From Nitrospirota bacterium (GTDB lineage Bacteria > Nitrospirota > Thermodesulfovibrionia > Thermodesulfovibrionales > Magnetobacteriaceae): a stretch of 50,997 nucleotides of DNA. The stretch covers positions 1 through 50,997 of the forward strand of contig JADFXJ010000010.1 in assembly GCA_015233615.1 (NCBI GenBank). The letters are read 5' to 3'. Shown one piece after another: positions 8,123 to 16,825 of the stretch. The notes below the pieces were generated by a model, which worked only from the letters and a program-made list of their open reading frames with translations, was not told the origin of the DNA and did no database searches. Every line of letters starts with the position of its first letter. The stretch's first letter is position 1. A program made the position numbers and the translations under genes.

Positions 8123-8509
8123 CCAATCCACCTCCTTTCATGTCAAAATATTCTTTAATAAAACAACACTGCCATTATAGCACAACTATCATTAATGTCA
8201 CCATTATATTTTATATCGATTGTAAAACTGTTTGATGCAAAATACGTACCATCGATTTTTTGTTTACTTTTCAAGGCGATAGCGATACCATACATACTAT
8301 ATAAGGAACTGCTTCCTCAAATAGGGAACCTCCTTTTTTCGCAGGCGATTATTTGCTTTGACTTTTTAACTATCGAATAATGATATAATATACCAGATGA
8401 TTTTCCTTAAGAACGAAATACTATAAGTTTCAATATTGATGGCTAATTATATAGGTAGGAGTGTCAACTGCTGTTTTACCGTGGGCTTCATTTTTTTTGA
8501 TATAGTAAG
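8123..8509. other. Intergenic region, cytochrome / GGDEF gene
   Basis: About 390 A+T-rich bases lie between divergent genes. They must contain the promoters of both the small cytochrome (minus) and the signalling cassette beginning at 8510 (plus). I see no gene, strong hairpin or clear sigma-54 site. The start codon at 8510 has only a weak purine stretch ahead of it. Confidence 0.4.
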
Positions 8510-9868
8510 ATGGTAGTTACAAGTAAATACCATCTTAACGAATCTCTGAAAGACTACAATCTGGAACGAACGAAAGTTTTGTACGTCGAAGATGAGCAGA
8601 TAATCAGAGAGAGCATTTCCAGGTGCCTGAGAAGACGCATAAAAGAGCTTTTCCTGGCCCAAAATGGGAGAGAGGGACTTGTGCTTTTCAAAGAGCACAC
8701 ACCGGACATAGTCGTTACCGATATCCGGATGCCCCTGATGAACGGTCTGGAGATGGCGATGGAGATAAAGAATATCAACTGCGATACCCCCATAATCATA
8801 ACCACGGCCTATAACGACGAGGAATACTTCCTGAAAGCCATCGACATCGGTATAGACAAGTATATAAAGAAGCCTATAAACAACGCAGATCTCCTCAGCG
8901 TACTGATCAAGTCGGCAAAAAGCATCTCACAACAAAGAGAAATCGACGCAAAGAACGAGTTCATAAAGACCATACTCGACAACAATCCCACCTTTATTAT
9001 GATAACCGACGGCGAAGGCACATTTTTTCTGAACAAGTCCTTTCTCAATTTTCTCGGTTTTACCGGTTTCGACGAGTTTTCTTTAAAGTGCAAAACGATA
9101 AACAAGTTTCTGGTATTGAAGGAAGAGTCTTTTTACAAGGGAAAATCCTTCGGCGAGTGGATAAGAGAGGTCATCGGGAACCCGGAGAAGGAATTCATAG
9201 TCTATATGTCCGGGAAAAACGAGTTGAAGAGCGAAGCGAAAGCTTACATTCTGCACGCCAACAAGATCCCCGAAAGCCAGTATCACGAGAGATACCTGAT
9301 ATCGTTCACCGACATATCGGGCCTGGAGTGGGAGAGACAGAAGTTTCAGGACATGGCGTGCAAGGACTATCTTACGAACATATACAACAGGAAAAAATTC
9401 GAAGAGGAGTTAAATAAAGAGATCGACAGGGTGAAACGGTACGACACGTCCCTTTCGATAATAATTTTCGATATAGACCATTTTAAACAGGTAAACGACG
9501 TTTACGGCCACCAGGCAGGGGATCACGTCCTTCAGGAAGTATGTATGATCGTGCTTCAGCACGTAAGGAAAACTGACATTTTTGCCCGCTATGGCGGTGA
9601 AGAGTTTATCATACTCACTCCGGAGACTACGATTGAAGGTGCCAGGGAGCTTGCTGAAAAGCTCAGGGAGATCATCCAGGACTACAACTTTACCACCATA
9701 AAACATATGACCTGCAGCTTCGGCGTTTCGCAGTATGTTAAAGAAGAGACTGCGGGCATATTCGTAAAGAAGGCCGATTATGCCCTCTACATTGCCAAGA
9801 ACAAGGGCAGGAATAAGGTAAAGGTTGTAGACAAAGAGCATTCTACCATATTTAATTCCCATACTTGA
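8510..9868 (+). CDS. Response regulator diguanylate cyclase (REC-PAS-GGDEF)
   Basis: A 452-residue three-domain protein. The REC domain (about 20-135) has acidic residues at VEDE, phospho-acceptor D71 (DIVVTDIRMP) and the conserved lysine in YIKKPI. A PAS-like domain spans about 145-275. The C-terminal GGDEF domain has the active signature RYGGEEF (362-366), and the allosteric inhibitory I-site RKTD lies five residues before it. Together these indicate an active, product-inhibited enzyme making cyclic-di-GMP, switched by phosphorylation. It is first in a same-strand run with three kinases, whose next frame begins at its stop codon. One of those kinases is the natural candidate to phosphorylate D71. 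Confidence 0.93.
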   Translation: MVVTSKYHLNESLKDYNLERTKVLYVEDEQIIRESISRCLRRRIKELFLAQNGREGLVLFKEHTPDIVVTDIRMPLMNGLEMAMEIKNINCDTPIIITTAYNDEEYFLKAIDIGIDKYIKKPINNADLLSVLIKSAKSISQQREIDAKNEFIKTILDNNPTFIMITDGEGTFFLNKSFLNFLGFTGFDEFSLKCKTINKFLVLKEESFYKGKSFGEWIREVIGNPEKEFIVYMSGKNELKSEAKAYILHANKIPESQYHERYLISFTDISGLEWERQKFQDMACKDYLTNIYNRKKFEEELNKEIDRVKRYDTSLSIIIFDIDHFKQVNDVYGHQAGDHVLQEVCMIVLQHVRKTDIFARYGGEEFIILTPETTIEGARELAEKLREIIQDYNFTTIKHMTCSFGVSQYVKEETAGIFVKKADYALYIAKNKGRNKVKVVDKEHSTIFNSHT

Positions 9869-9918
9869 TGGATTTGCCTGGAGAGCCGCCTCGTAAACCT
9901 GTGGAAAGGACCGGCATA

Positions 9919-11409
9919 ATGCTTAAAACTCAAATACTCGTAGTCGAAGACGAAATCATAATCGCCAAAGACATACAAAGAAGCCTCGAAAACCTTGGAT
10001 ACGACGTAACCGCCGCCGTAGCCTCGGGCGAGGAAGCCTTAAAAAAGATACTCGTCAAAAAGCCGGATCTCGTGCTGATGGACATTATGCTCCAGGGTGA
10101 GATCGACGGCATAGAGACCGCCAACGAAATACGATCCGAATACGACATTCCCGTCATTTACCTGAGTGCCTATGCGGACGAAAAAATGCTCGAAAGGGCC
10201 AAGATTTCGGAGCCCTTCGGCTACATGCTGAAACCTTTCGAGGACAGGGAACTGCTTACGAACATAGAGATGGCCCTTTACAAGCACAAGCTGGAAAGAC
10301 GTCTCCGGGAAAACGAGGAATGGCTTTCCACTACGCTCAACAGCATTGGAGACGCCGTCGTCGCCACGGATGTAAACCTATGCATAAACTTTATGAATCC
10401 CGTCGCCCGGCAATTTACCGGCTGGCAACTAAACGATGCCCGGGGAAAACACCTGAGGGAAGTTTTCAACGTAGTGGACGCCTGGAAAATAGATCTGCTT
10501 GAGGACCACTCCACCTTGTTTGCCACCTTTCACCGGACAAACAAGATAGAGCTGCGCGGCTTAGAGCTTATATCCTTAAACGGCCAGGCCATGCTCATAA
10601 ATGGATGCATCGCTCCCATAAAAGATTACAAGGGAAATATAACCGGCGTGGTACTGGCTTTCCAGAACATCACCGAGAGGAAACTGGCAGAGGAAGCTTT
10701 AGCCATGCAGCGGGAAAAATTTATCTCCGTCCTCATCCACGACCTCAAAACCCCTCTTATAGCTATAGCCGGTTACGGAAAGCGCTATCTCTCGGCCAAG
10801 GTAAAAGAAGAGAAAGAAAAAAACGGCATAGTCGAGATAATCCTCGGCATTTCACAGGAGCTCCTGCGCACTATCGAGGATACCTCGTCGTCTCTAAAGA
10901 AAAAGGCCACGCTGCAGATGCTCAAACCGGAAACCCTCGAACTGGCCGGCATCATCTTGTCCGTGGTAAAAAGCAGTTTGCCACAAGTAGAGTGTAACGG
11001 CCTTACCCTTTACGTCAATGATCGGCCAAAGGAATATTTTACCCTCGAGGAGCCAATCAACGTCACGGGAGATTCCACTCAACTGAAAACCATGGTGGAA
11101 AACCTGCTCAGCAACGCGATAAAATACGCACGGAGTTTGATTAAAATAAACTTCTTCAGGGAAGGTGGCACCGTGAGGTTCGTTATATCCGACGACGGCC
11201 CCGGGATTTCCGATGCATACCACGCCAGGATTTTCGAGGAGTATTTCCAGGTACCGGGCAGTGTAAAGGGCACCGGGCTGGGCCTGTACAGCGTTAAAAA
11301 AGTAGTGGAAAACCACAAGGGAAAGATTACCGTGAAGTCCTCAGGCAATTTAGGAACTACTTTCGAGGTAGTTCTGCCGGCCGACGATGAGGCAAACGAG
11401 GTAAAGTGA
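9919..11409 (+). CDS. REC-PAS hybrid histidine kinase
   Basis: A 496-residue protein from the ATG at 9919. A ggaaagga site lies 8 bases ahead; in-frame TTG/ATG codons at 9865/9868 overlap the previous stop and are the alternative. The N-terminal REC domain has phospho-acceptor D55 (LVLMDIML) and KPF. A PAS domain (about 130-255) follows. The HisKA phospho-acceptor is H274 in SVLIHDLKTPL, and the HATPase_c domain has N box ENLLSNAIKYA, DDGPGI and GTGLGLY. The order receiver-sensor-kinase suggests that an upstream kinase gates this one, as in a relay. It is cytoplasmic, with no membrane segment. It sits second in the four-gene signalling run. Confidence 0.9.
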   Translation: MLKTQILVVEDEIIIAKDIQRSLENLGYDVTAAVASGEEALKKILVKKPDLVLMDIMLQGEIDGIETANEIRSEYDIPVIYLSAYADEKMLERAKISEPFGYMLKPFEDRELLTNIEMALYKHKLERRLRENEEWLSTTLNSIGDAVVATDVNLCINFMNPVARQFTGWQLNDARGKHLREVFNVVDAWKIDLLEDHSTLFATFHRTNKIELRGLELISLNGQAMLINGCIAPIKDYKGNITGVVLAFQNITERKLAEEALAMQREKFISVLIHDLKTPLIAIAGYGKRYLSAKVKEEKEKNGIVEIILGISQELLRTIEDTSSSLKKKATLQMLKPETLELAGIILSVVKSSLPQVECNGLTLYVNDRPKEYFTLEEPINVTGDSTQLKTMVENLLSNAIKYARSLIKINFFREGGTVRFVISDDGPGISDAYHARIFEEYFQVPGSVKGTGLGLYSVKKVVENHKGKITVKSSGNLGTTFEVVLPADDEANEVK

Positions 11410-11429
11410 ATCAAACGGGGTAAGTAGTT

Positions 11430-13145
11430 TTGGTTGAGTTTATAGTTGCTTTCTCTTTTATTTGCCAGTTGGCGGCTGCCGCAATAAGCATTTTCCTTAT
11501 AAGGGTAACCGGTAGAAGCCCGGCGTGGATATTGATAGCAATCGCAAATATTATCATGGCACTCAGGCGCCTGGCGACTCTCTATCATATTTATACCGGT
11601 AACACAGTCTATAAACCGGACGTCTACGTCGAGTTTATCGCCCTGGCGTCCTCCGTAGCGATGTTAACCGGCATTGCACTTATCCCCAATCTATTGGGCA
11701 AGGTCAGGGAGACCCACAAGAGGCTGGCCGGACAACAGGCACGCCGGCAGTTGGCAAGCATAGTGGAGTCTGCGGACGACGCTATTTTCAGCACCACGCC
11801 CGATGGTAAGATATTGAGCTGGAACAGGGGTGCCGAGGAAGTCTACGGTTATTCCTACGAACAGATCAAGGGGCTCTCTATAACCACTCTCTACCCGGAT
11901 GGTCCGTCCGATGAACCCTTCATGATACTTGAAGAGCTAAAGGCTGGAAAACACATAAAAAACCACGGAACCCTCCACGTAACGTGCTATGGGAAGCCGA
12001 TTCATGTATCTCTCACCGCCTCCCCCATAATCTCCGGCAACGTGTCGGTACAGGGAGCTTCCTTCATTTCGCGGGACGTCTCTATGGAAACCAACCTTAT
12101 AGAGTCCTTAAAGAACGCAGAGGCCAGGCAAAGGCTCCAGAACGAGGAGTTCCTGTCCATGTTCTCCGGTATCGAGGGACTCTTTTACGTGGCCGACTTC
12201 GACACTTACGAGATTCTTCACGTAAACCCCTACACGGAAAAGCATCACGGCACCGGCCTGGTTGGTAAGAAATGTTACGACGTGCTCCAGAGGAGCAACG
12301 GCAGTCCCTGTGAGTTTTGCAACAACCGCATTCTCACCGACAAAGGAGAACCTACGGGCCCCCAGGAGAGGGAACTCCAAAACACTATAACCGGCCTCTG
12401 GTACCACTGCATCGAAAGGGCCTTACGCTGGCCCGACGGGCGGCTGGTAAAGATGCACGTTGCCTTCGACATCACCGGACTTAAAGCGGCGGAGGACAGG
12501 ATTAACAGAAACCTGAGCGAAAAGATGCTCCTCTTAAGGGAAATCCATCACAGGGTGAAAAATAACATGCAGATCATATCCAGCCTCATCAATCTGCAGT
12601 CCATACAGATAACGGATAAAAAAGTCGTCGGGATGTTCATGGAAATGCAGAGCCGCATAAGGACAATGGCACTTATTCACGAAAAGCTCTACCAAACGGA
12701 GGACCTGGCCAGTGTGGACTTCGGAGATTACGTCAACACCCTGGCCACCTACCTCCTTAATACGTACAACGGCAAAGGTACGCCAATAAAGCTTAAGGTG
12801 GACGTTAAAAACTTGCACCTCGGCATAGACACGGCCATCCCCTGCGGGCTGATAATAAACGAGCTCGTTACCAATTCCCTGAAATATGCCTTTAACGGAC
12901 GTACCGGCGGAGAGATATTCATTTCTCTGGAAAAAAAGTTTGACGGGCGATACGAACTATCCGTCGGGGACGACGGGACGGGACTAACCGCCGGGTTTGA
13001 CGTAAGCCTGGCAAAATCCCTCGGATTGAGTCTCGTTAAAACCCTTGCAGAGTATCAGCTTGGCGGCTCGATGGACGTTGTCGGTGACTCCGGCACCGTG
13101 TTCCGAATAACCTTTGACGAGCTAAAATACCCTGAAAGGATATAA
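11430..13145 (+). CDS. Membrane-anchored PAS-PAS histidine kinase (HisKA_2)
   Basis: A 571-residue sensor kinase starting at TTG. The N-terminal 90 residues hold about three hydrophobic segments (roughly 3-24, 31-50 and 66-90), giving an inner-membrane anchor with little outside it. PAS1 (about 105-225) contains DDAIFSTTPDGKILSWNRGAEEVYGY. PAS2 (about 235-355) carries a Cys pair, GSPCEFCNNR, that could bind a metal or sense redox. The kinase core is the HisKA_2 type, with H373 in LLREIHHRVKNNMQIISSL and NELVTNSLKYAF plus DDGTGL in the ATPase domain. HisKA_2 kinases often signal to stand-alone receivers. The gene lies 20 bases from the previous one, so co-transcription is likely. Confidence 0.9.
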   Translation: MVEFIVAFSFICQLAAAAISIFLIRVTGRSPAWILIAIANIIMALRRLATLYHIYTGNTVYKPDVYVEFIALASSVAMLTGIALIPNLLGKVRETHKRLAGQQARRQLASIVESADDAIFSTTPDGKILSWNRGAEEVYGYSYEQIKGLSITTLYPDGPSDEPFMILEELKAGKHIKNHGTLHVTCYGKPIHVSLTASPIISGNVSVQGASFISRDVSMETNLIESLKNAEARQRLQNEEFLSMFSGIEGLFYVADFDTYEILHVNPYTEKHHGTGLVGKKCYDVLQRSNGSPCEFCNNRILTDKGEPTGPQERELQNTITGLWYHCIERALRWPDGRLVKMHVAFDITGLKAAEDRINRNLSEKMLLLREIHHRVKNNMQIISSLINLQSIQITDKKVVGMFMEMQSRIRTMALIHEKLYQTEDLASVDFGDYVNTLATYLLNTYNGKGTPIKLKVDVKNLHLGIDTAIPCGLIINELVTNSLKYAFNGRTGGEIFISLEKKFDGRYELSVGDDGTGLTAGFDVSLAKSLGLSLVKTLAEYQLGGSMDVVGDSGTVFRITFDELKYPERI

Positions 13146-13179
13146 CGTACAGGAAAGTATACACATGGAGGGACCTCGC

Positions 13180-14322
13180 ATGGAAAGCGCCAGAATACAA
13201 GTAGTCGAAGACGAAGGTATAATAGCCATGGATCTGCGCAGCAAGCTCGAAACCCTCGGTTACACAGTCACCTCGGTGGTGGCCTCTGGAGAGGACGCCA
13301 TAAGAAATGCAGAGAGAGACAAGCCGGACCTGGTGCTGATGGACATAGTTTTGAAAGGGCGGGTGGACGGCATAGCAGCCGCGCGGGACGTGTGGTACCG
13401 CCTGAACATACCGGTAATCTACCTTACCGCCTATACCGAGGAAAAAGTGCTGGAGCGGGCTAAGGCCACCGAACCCTACGGTTACCTGCTAAAGCCGTGC
13501 AATGACAAGGAACTCCACGTAACCCTGAAGATGGCCCTATACAGGCATAGAATGGAGCAGTGGAGAAGACGCGCCGAAGAGGCCGAAATGATGCGGGAAA
13601 AGGAAAAGCTCGCCATGGAGCAAGCCAAGATCGTCGCCATGGGCGAGATGTTGCGGGCAATAGCCCACAACTGGCGGCAGCCCCTCAACACCATCGGCCT
13701 TATAGTGCAGGACGTGGAAGACGCCCATAAATTCGGCGAATTAAACGGAGAATATATAGCCGGCTTTATTGAAAAGACCATGAGCGAACTGCAGCTCATG
13801 TCCGACATAATAAACAACTTCAGGAACTTCTTCAAACCGGAGCAGGAAAAGACAGACTTCGACCTCGTCCAGAGTGTGAGTGACGTATGCGCCTTCTTCG
13901 GTTCACAGTTGAAAGCCCACTGCATAGAAACCCAAATCCTGGACACCACCACCGCCTCCGTCATTATAACCGGTTACGCCAACGAATTTAAGCAAGTGGT
14001 GTTGAACGTTTTGAACAACTCCATGGACGCCATAGTCTTCAGGAATAAGCAAACCGCAGTAAAAGGTAAAATAACCGTGAGCGTGCATAACGAAAACGGC
14101 AAGGCCGCCCTTACGATAACCGACAATGGCGGGGGAATCCACGAAAGCATTATGGGCAGGATTTTCGAACCTTATTTCACCACACGGCCACAGGGCCAGG
14201 GCGTGGGCTTAGGGCTTTACATGTCCAAGCTCATCATAGAAAACAGCATGAATGGGGAAATCGGCTTCAAAAACGTTGCGGAAGGGGCCAGTTTTACCAT
14301 CACGCTGGATCATCGTCCCTGA
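13180..14322 (+). CDS. REC-histidine kinase (HWRQP type)
   Basis: A 380-residue protein: REC domain first (phospho-acceptor D55 in LVLMDIVL; KPC in the lysine position), a charged coiled coil (about 120-155), then a kinase with H163 in AIAHNWRQPLNTIGL. The ATPase domain reads NVLNNSMDAI, DNGGGI and GVGLGLYMSK. The ATG at 13180 is preferred over 13165 because ggaggg lies 7 bases upstream of it. The kinase half is paralogous to the orphan kinase at 6144-7346. The REC half resembles that of the 9919 gene (VVASGE, DLVLMDI, ERAK), showing that this cassette grew by domain shuffling. It ends the four-gene signalling run. Confidence 0.9.
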   Translation: MESARIQVVEDEGIIAMDLRSKLETLGYTVTSVVASGEDAIRNAERDKPDLVLMDIVLKGRVDGIAAARDVWYRLNIPVIYLTAYTEEKVLERAKATEPYGYLLKPCNDKELHVTLKMALYRHRMEQWRRRAEEAEMMREKEKLAMEQAKIVAMGEMLRAIAHNWRQPLNTIGLIVQDVEDAHKFGELNGEYIAGFIEKTMSELQLMSDIINNFRNFFKPEQEKTDFDLVQSVSDVCAFFGSQLKAHCIETQILDTTTASVIITGYANEFKQVVLNVLNNSMDAIVFRNKQTAVKGKITVSVHNENGKAALTITDNGGGIHESIMGRIFEPYFTTRPQGQGVGLGLYMSKLIIENSMNGEIGFKNVAEGASFTITLDHRP

Positions 14323-14649
14323 AATGTAAATAAGCAGGACAACGCATTTCGACTGAAACTTGCCCGGAATCTGCCCCTAACTAACGGTGGTAATGGGGTG
14401 GTAATTACAAAAAAGATTCCGGCCCGTATTGGAGAGCAGGCAGCTTTTTGCTCGGTAGTGTTCTCAAACGGTACCGTGCCGGGTAGGGGGGGTATAACTG
14501 CGGGTTTCCAACTGTTTGAAAATTTAATTATTACCGGACTATCTATTTTGTAAAAAGATATGTTATGATATTTTATGGACGCAAGCAGGGTGTTTATAGT
14601 ACTGTTCGATATTTAATAACAAACCAATATTTACAAGGAGGTTATCGCT
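14323..14649. other. Intergenic region with half of a REP-like repeat
   Basis: The 327-base gap contains aacgcatttc (14341-14350) followed by cttgcccggaatctg (14359-14373), a half-copy of the CCCGGAAT palindromes at 15276 and 48455. A long G+C-rich, G-biased stretch follows (about 14380-14500), then an A+T-rich promoter-like stretch before the 14650 gene. I see no coding frame. Confidence 0.4.
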
Positions 14650-15123
14650 ATGGCTGTTTTTGACGAAATAGTTAAGAAAACAACGCAGTTCGTCGAAAAG
14701 AACAAGGGATTTTGGGACCATACCGCATGGTCTAAGTTTGTTGAAGAAGTTCAGTCGAAAAGTATTAAAATGACTAATGAAACACAAACTTATCTTGGTA
14801 CCATGCTCGAATCGTTCAAGAAGTTTTATGAAAACTCCTCAGATGCCGGCAAGAAGGCTATGTCGAACATTGCCGAGCAAACCGCTAAATTCGTCGAGCA
14901 AACTAAGGGAATGTGGACCCATGCGGAGTGGGAAAAGTACCTGGCAGAAATTCAACAAAGAGGAGTTAAACTTACGCAAGATTCCACGGCTTATGTTGGT
15001 GAAATTCTTGAATCCGCTAAAAAGTTTTATTCCAAATTGCCTGTTTCGGCCAAAGAAGGCTCCGTTAGCGAAACTTCCGGTGAAACGGGAGAAAAAAAAG
15101 AGACTAAGGGAAAGAAGCCTTAA
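14650..15123 (+). CDS. Unrecognised protein with two ~75-residue internal repeats
   Basis: A 157-residue hydrophilic protein with a strong ribosome-binding site (aaggagg). It consists of two tandem helical repeats. Repeat 1 (about 3-68) has TTQFVEKNKGFWDHTAWSKF and ends with LESFKKFYEN. Repeat 2 (about 75-137) has TAKFVEQTKGMWTHAEWEKY and ends with LESAKKFYSK. Each carries W-x-H-x-x-W in the same place, about 30 residues of amphipathic helix and a closing KKFY. A Lys/Glu/Ser/Thr-rich tail of about 20 residues follows. There is no signal peptide and no membrane segment. The amphipathic helices recall phasins or other surface-coating proteins, but I do not recognise the family and do not assign a function. 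Confidence 0.75.
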   Translation: MAVFDEIVKKTTQFVEKNKGFWDHTAWSKFVEEVQSKSIKMTNETQTYLGTMLESFKKFYENSSDAGKKAMSNIAEQTAKFVEQTKGMWTHAEWEKYLAEIQQRGVKLTQDSTAYVGEILESAKKFYSKLPVSAKEGSVSETSGETGEKKETKGKKP

Positions 15124-15228
15124 GTTTGACGTTTTTGAAAACAGATCGTGTACCGGGTATAAATTCGTTCTACAGTGTATGTAGGAATTACTATTCCTGC
15201 GATTCGTTATAAAGGGGCATTCGGGGTA

Positions 15229-15354
15229 AACGCATTTCAATTGGAATGTTGGAATGCGTTTTAACTTAGATTGGTGGATTCCGGGACTTGCCCGGAAGGA
15301 ATGACTGACATACGGAATCCGTACGTGTATGTCCTTTTTCCGGTGAAATGCGTT
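15229..15354. repeat. Composite palindromic repeat with REP-like core
   Basis: aacgcatttcaa (15229-15240) pairs with ttggaatgcgtt (15249-15260) to form a 12-bp hairpin followed by TTTT, a plausible terminator for the 14650 gene. The REP-like palindrome attccgggacttgcccggaa (15278-15297) is next, and then gacatac...gtatgtc (15307-15333) followed by a T-run. A closing gaaatgcgtt (15345-15354) is the inverse of the opening aacgcatttc. The whole block reads as a nested intergenic repeat. Confidence 0.6.
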
Positions 15355-15707
15355 GCCTTACGGGTCGTTGCCTCTATGTTCGAATTTCCCGGCTATGGTT
15401 AAATTTGGCGCTATTCCTATTGTCTTTTGCTTCGGTGTAGCGAACCCGGTGTAACGTACCGTTGGCTTTGCTGGTATTTAGTACACTATACCGCGATGTC
15501 AGGAAACGCCTTCACCGCGTTGTCCGGAAACGCCTTCGCTAGTAGAGGGAGGATAAGCGATGGATAACGTAACGAAATAGTAAAAATTTTACATTTTGTA
15601 TCAAATGATACAGACAAAGCGGATTTTTCGGCGTATTATAACAACATTAGTATTTGAGGTATCCATTGGGTACCTAAACTTAATCAATCACAGAGGAGTT
15701 AATAATT
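15355..15707. other. Intergenic region upstream of TM2 gene, with 24-bp tandem repeat and palindrome
   Basis: Two tandem 24-bp units lie at 15491-15514 and 15515-15538 (ccgcg.tgtc.ggaaacgccttc), differing at three positions. A short palindrome gtatca-aa-tgatac lies at 15598-15611, a possible operator about 100 bases before the TM2 start. No coding frame is convincing. Confidence 0.4.
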
Positions 15708-15935
15708 ATGACAGAGGAAACCAACGTATCTGAAAAAAGTCGTTTGATAGCGCTGCTTCTATGCTTATTTTTTGGCTGGGCAGGGGGACATCGTTTTTAC
15801 GTAAATAAGATGGGAACAGGCATCGCAATGTTATTGACTGGTGGTGGGATGGGACTCTGGTATTTTATCGACCTGGTAATTATTGCTCAGGGCGCATTCA
15901 AAGATAAGAACAATGTTCCTATTACCAGATGGTAA
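15708..15935 (+). CDS. TM2 domain-containing membrane protein
   Basis: A 75-residue protein that is essentially one TM2 domain. A short polar N-terminus is followed by a first membrane helix (about 13-27, LIALLLCLFFGWAGG), the family signature GHRFYVNKMGTG, and a second helix (about 37-58) with GGGMGLWYFIDL. It ends in a short polar tail with the typical FKDKNN. TM2 proteins sit in the inner membrane with both ends on the same side; their function is unknown. The ATG is preceded by agaggag. It stands alone between palindromic repeats and the mobile-element scar. Confidence 0.9.
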   Translation: MTEETNVSEKSRLIALLLCLFFGWAGGHRFYVNKMGTGIAMLLTGGGMGLWYFIDLVIIAQGAFKDKNNVPITRW

Positions 15936-16259
15936 TTAGCCGTTAAAGGCTGGTGCAGGGGGGCTCGTCTCCTTTGCACTACTACGGGGAATAAAGCAAA
16001 GTTTTCGAAAGGCATTCCGGTACGTTATGTATGGAGTGTAATAATTACCGCTCGAATGGAGTCTTATCATTCCCACTAATTACACCTGTAAAAGCGATAC
16101 ATACCTTATTACTTAAGTTCCCCCCGAAAAAGTAGTATAAGTTGTGAAAAAGATCAATAAATCAATAAGTTATCCTTATATTGGCTTTTTAAATGTACGT
16201 GCGATTATTCTAAATTAGTGCTTGACTTAATAAGACTATACGTGCTATTATGAATTATT
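15936..16259. other. Intergenic region before the transposase fragment
   Basis: A weak hairpin at 15953-15979 (gtgca...tgcac) may terminate the TM2 gene. The remainder is A+T-rich and probably includes the left end of the truncated insertion sequence, perhaps starting near the C-run at 16120-16126. No second end is available to define the terminal repeat, so the boundary is undetermined. Confidence 0.35.
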
Positions 16260-16811
16260 GTGTATGTGCGGATGTATCATAAGACGCAAAATGGTAAAAT
16301 ATACAAAACGGCTTATCTTGCAGAGTCAAAGCGGCAAGGTAAGAAGACAATCGTCATTCATCTGTTAAACATTTCACATCTTCCACCGGAACAGATTGAC
16401 GCTATGGACAATGCTCTTAAGGCTGCAAGAAAAGGTAAGAGTTTGTGTGAGATTGACACTTCGAACATTGAGAATATGCCGGTCTCAAATAGTAGACCGT
16501 TTGGTGCATTTTATGTATTCCACGAAATATCAAAACAGATCGGGCTTGATAAATATTTGGGTAAAGGATTGGCGGGTATGTTCTTTTTATTTATGGTAAT
16601 TGCGAGGGTAATACATCCTGCTTCCAAAAGAGCAACAGCCACTTGGGGCAAAAGAGTTCCTCTTTGTGAGATCATGGGGTTAGATGCAGAGTTTACAGAA
16701 GATAATCTATACGATGCCATGGATGAGATTGTGTTAAAGCAGGACGAAATAGAGGAAGCCCTTTTTGAACGTATAAGGGATAAATCAGATGGTTCTGATT
16801 TGTTTCTTTGA
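16260..16811 (+). pseudogene. Truncated IS1634/IS4-like transposase (N-terminal third)
   Basis: A 183-residue frame starting at GTG that matches the N-terminal, non-catalytic region of IS1634-type transposases in the IS4 group: a short beta-rich start (VRMYHKTQNGKIYKTAYLAES), a central helical part and the conserved ASKRATATWG / EDNLYDAMD segment. Full-length members are about 500-570 residues. The frame stops right after GSDLFL, the point where the family normally continues into Y-D-x-T-S, which carries the first catalytic Asp. All DDE residues are therefore missing and the protein cannot transpose. The break coincides with the start of an unrelated ATPase gene, so the junction at about 16808-16815 is a recombination or insertion scar. 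No distal half is found downstream. Confidence 0.8.
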
Positions 16812-16825
16812 GAGGGAGCGGCCGG

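Noticed and set aside
15491-15538. Two 24-bp repeats, possible CRISPR remnant
   Set aside because: The units are directly adjacent with no spacers and only two copies exist; no cas gene is nearby.
14323-15707. Possible c-di-GMP riboswitch in the gaps around the 14650 and TM2 genes
   Set aside because: I could not find the conserved GEMM core (the tetraloop-receptor paired stems and the cgcaaagc-type segment); the structure seen is explained by REP-like palindromes.
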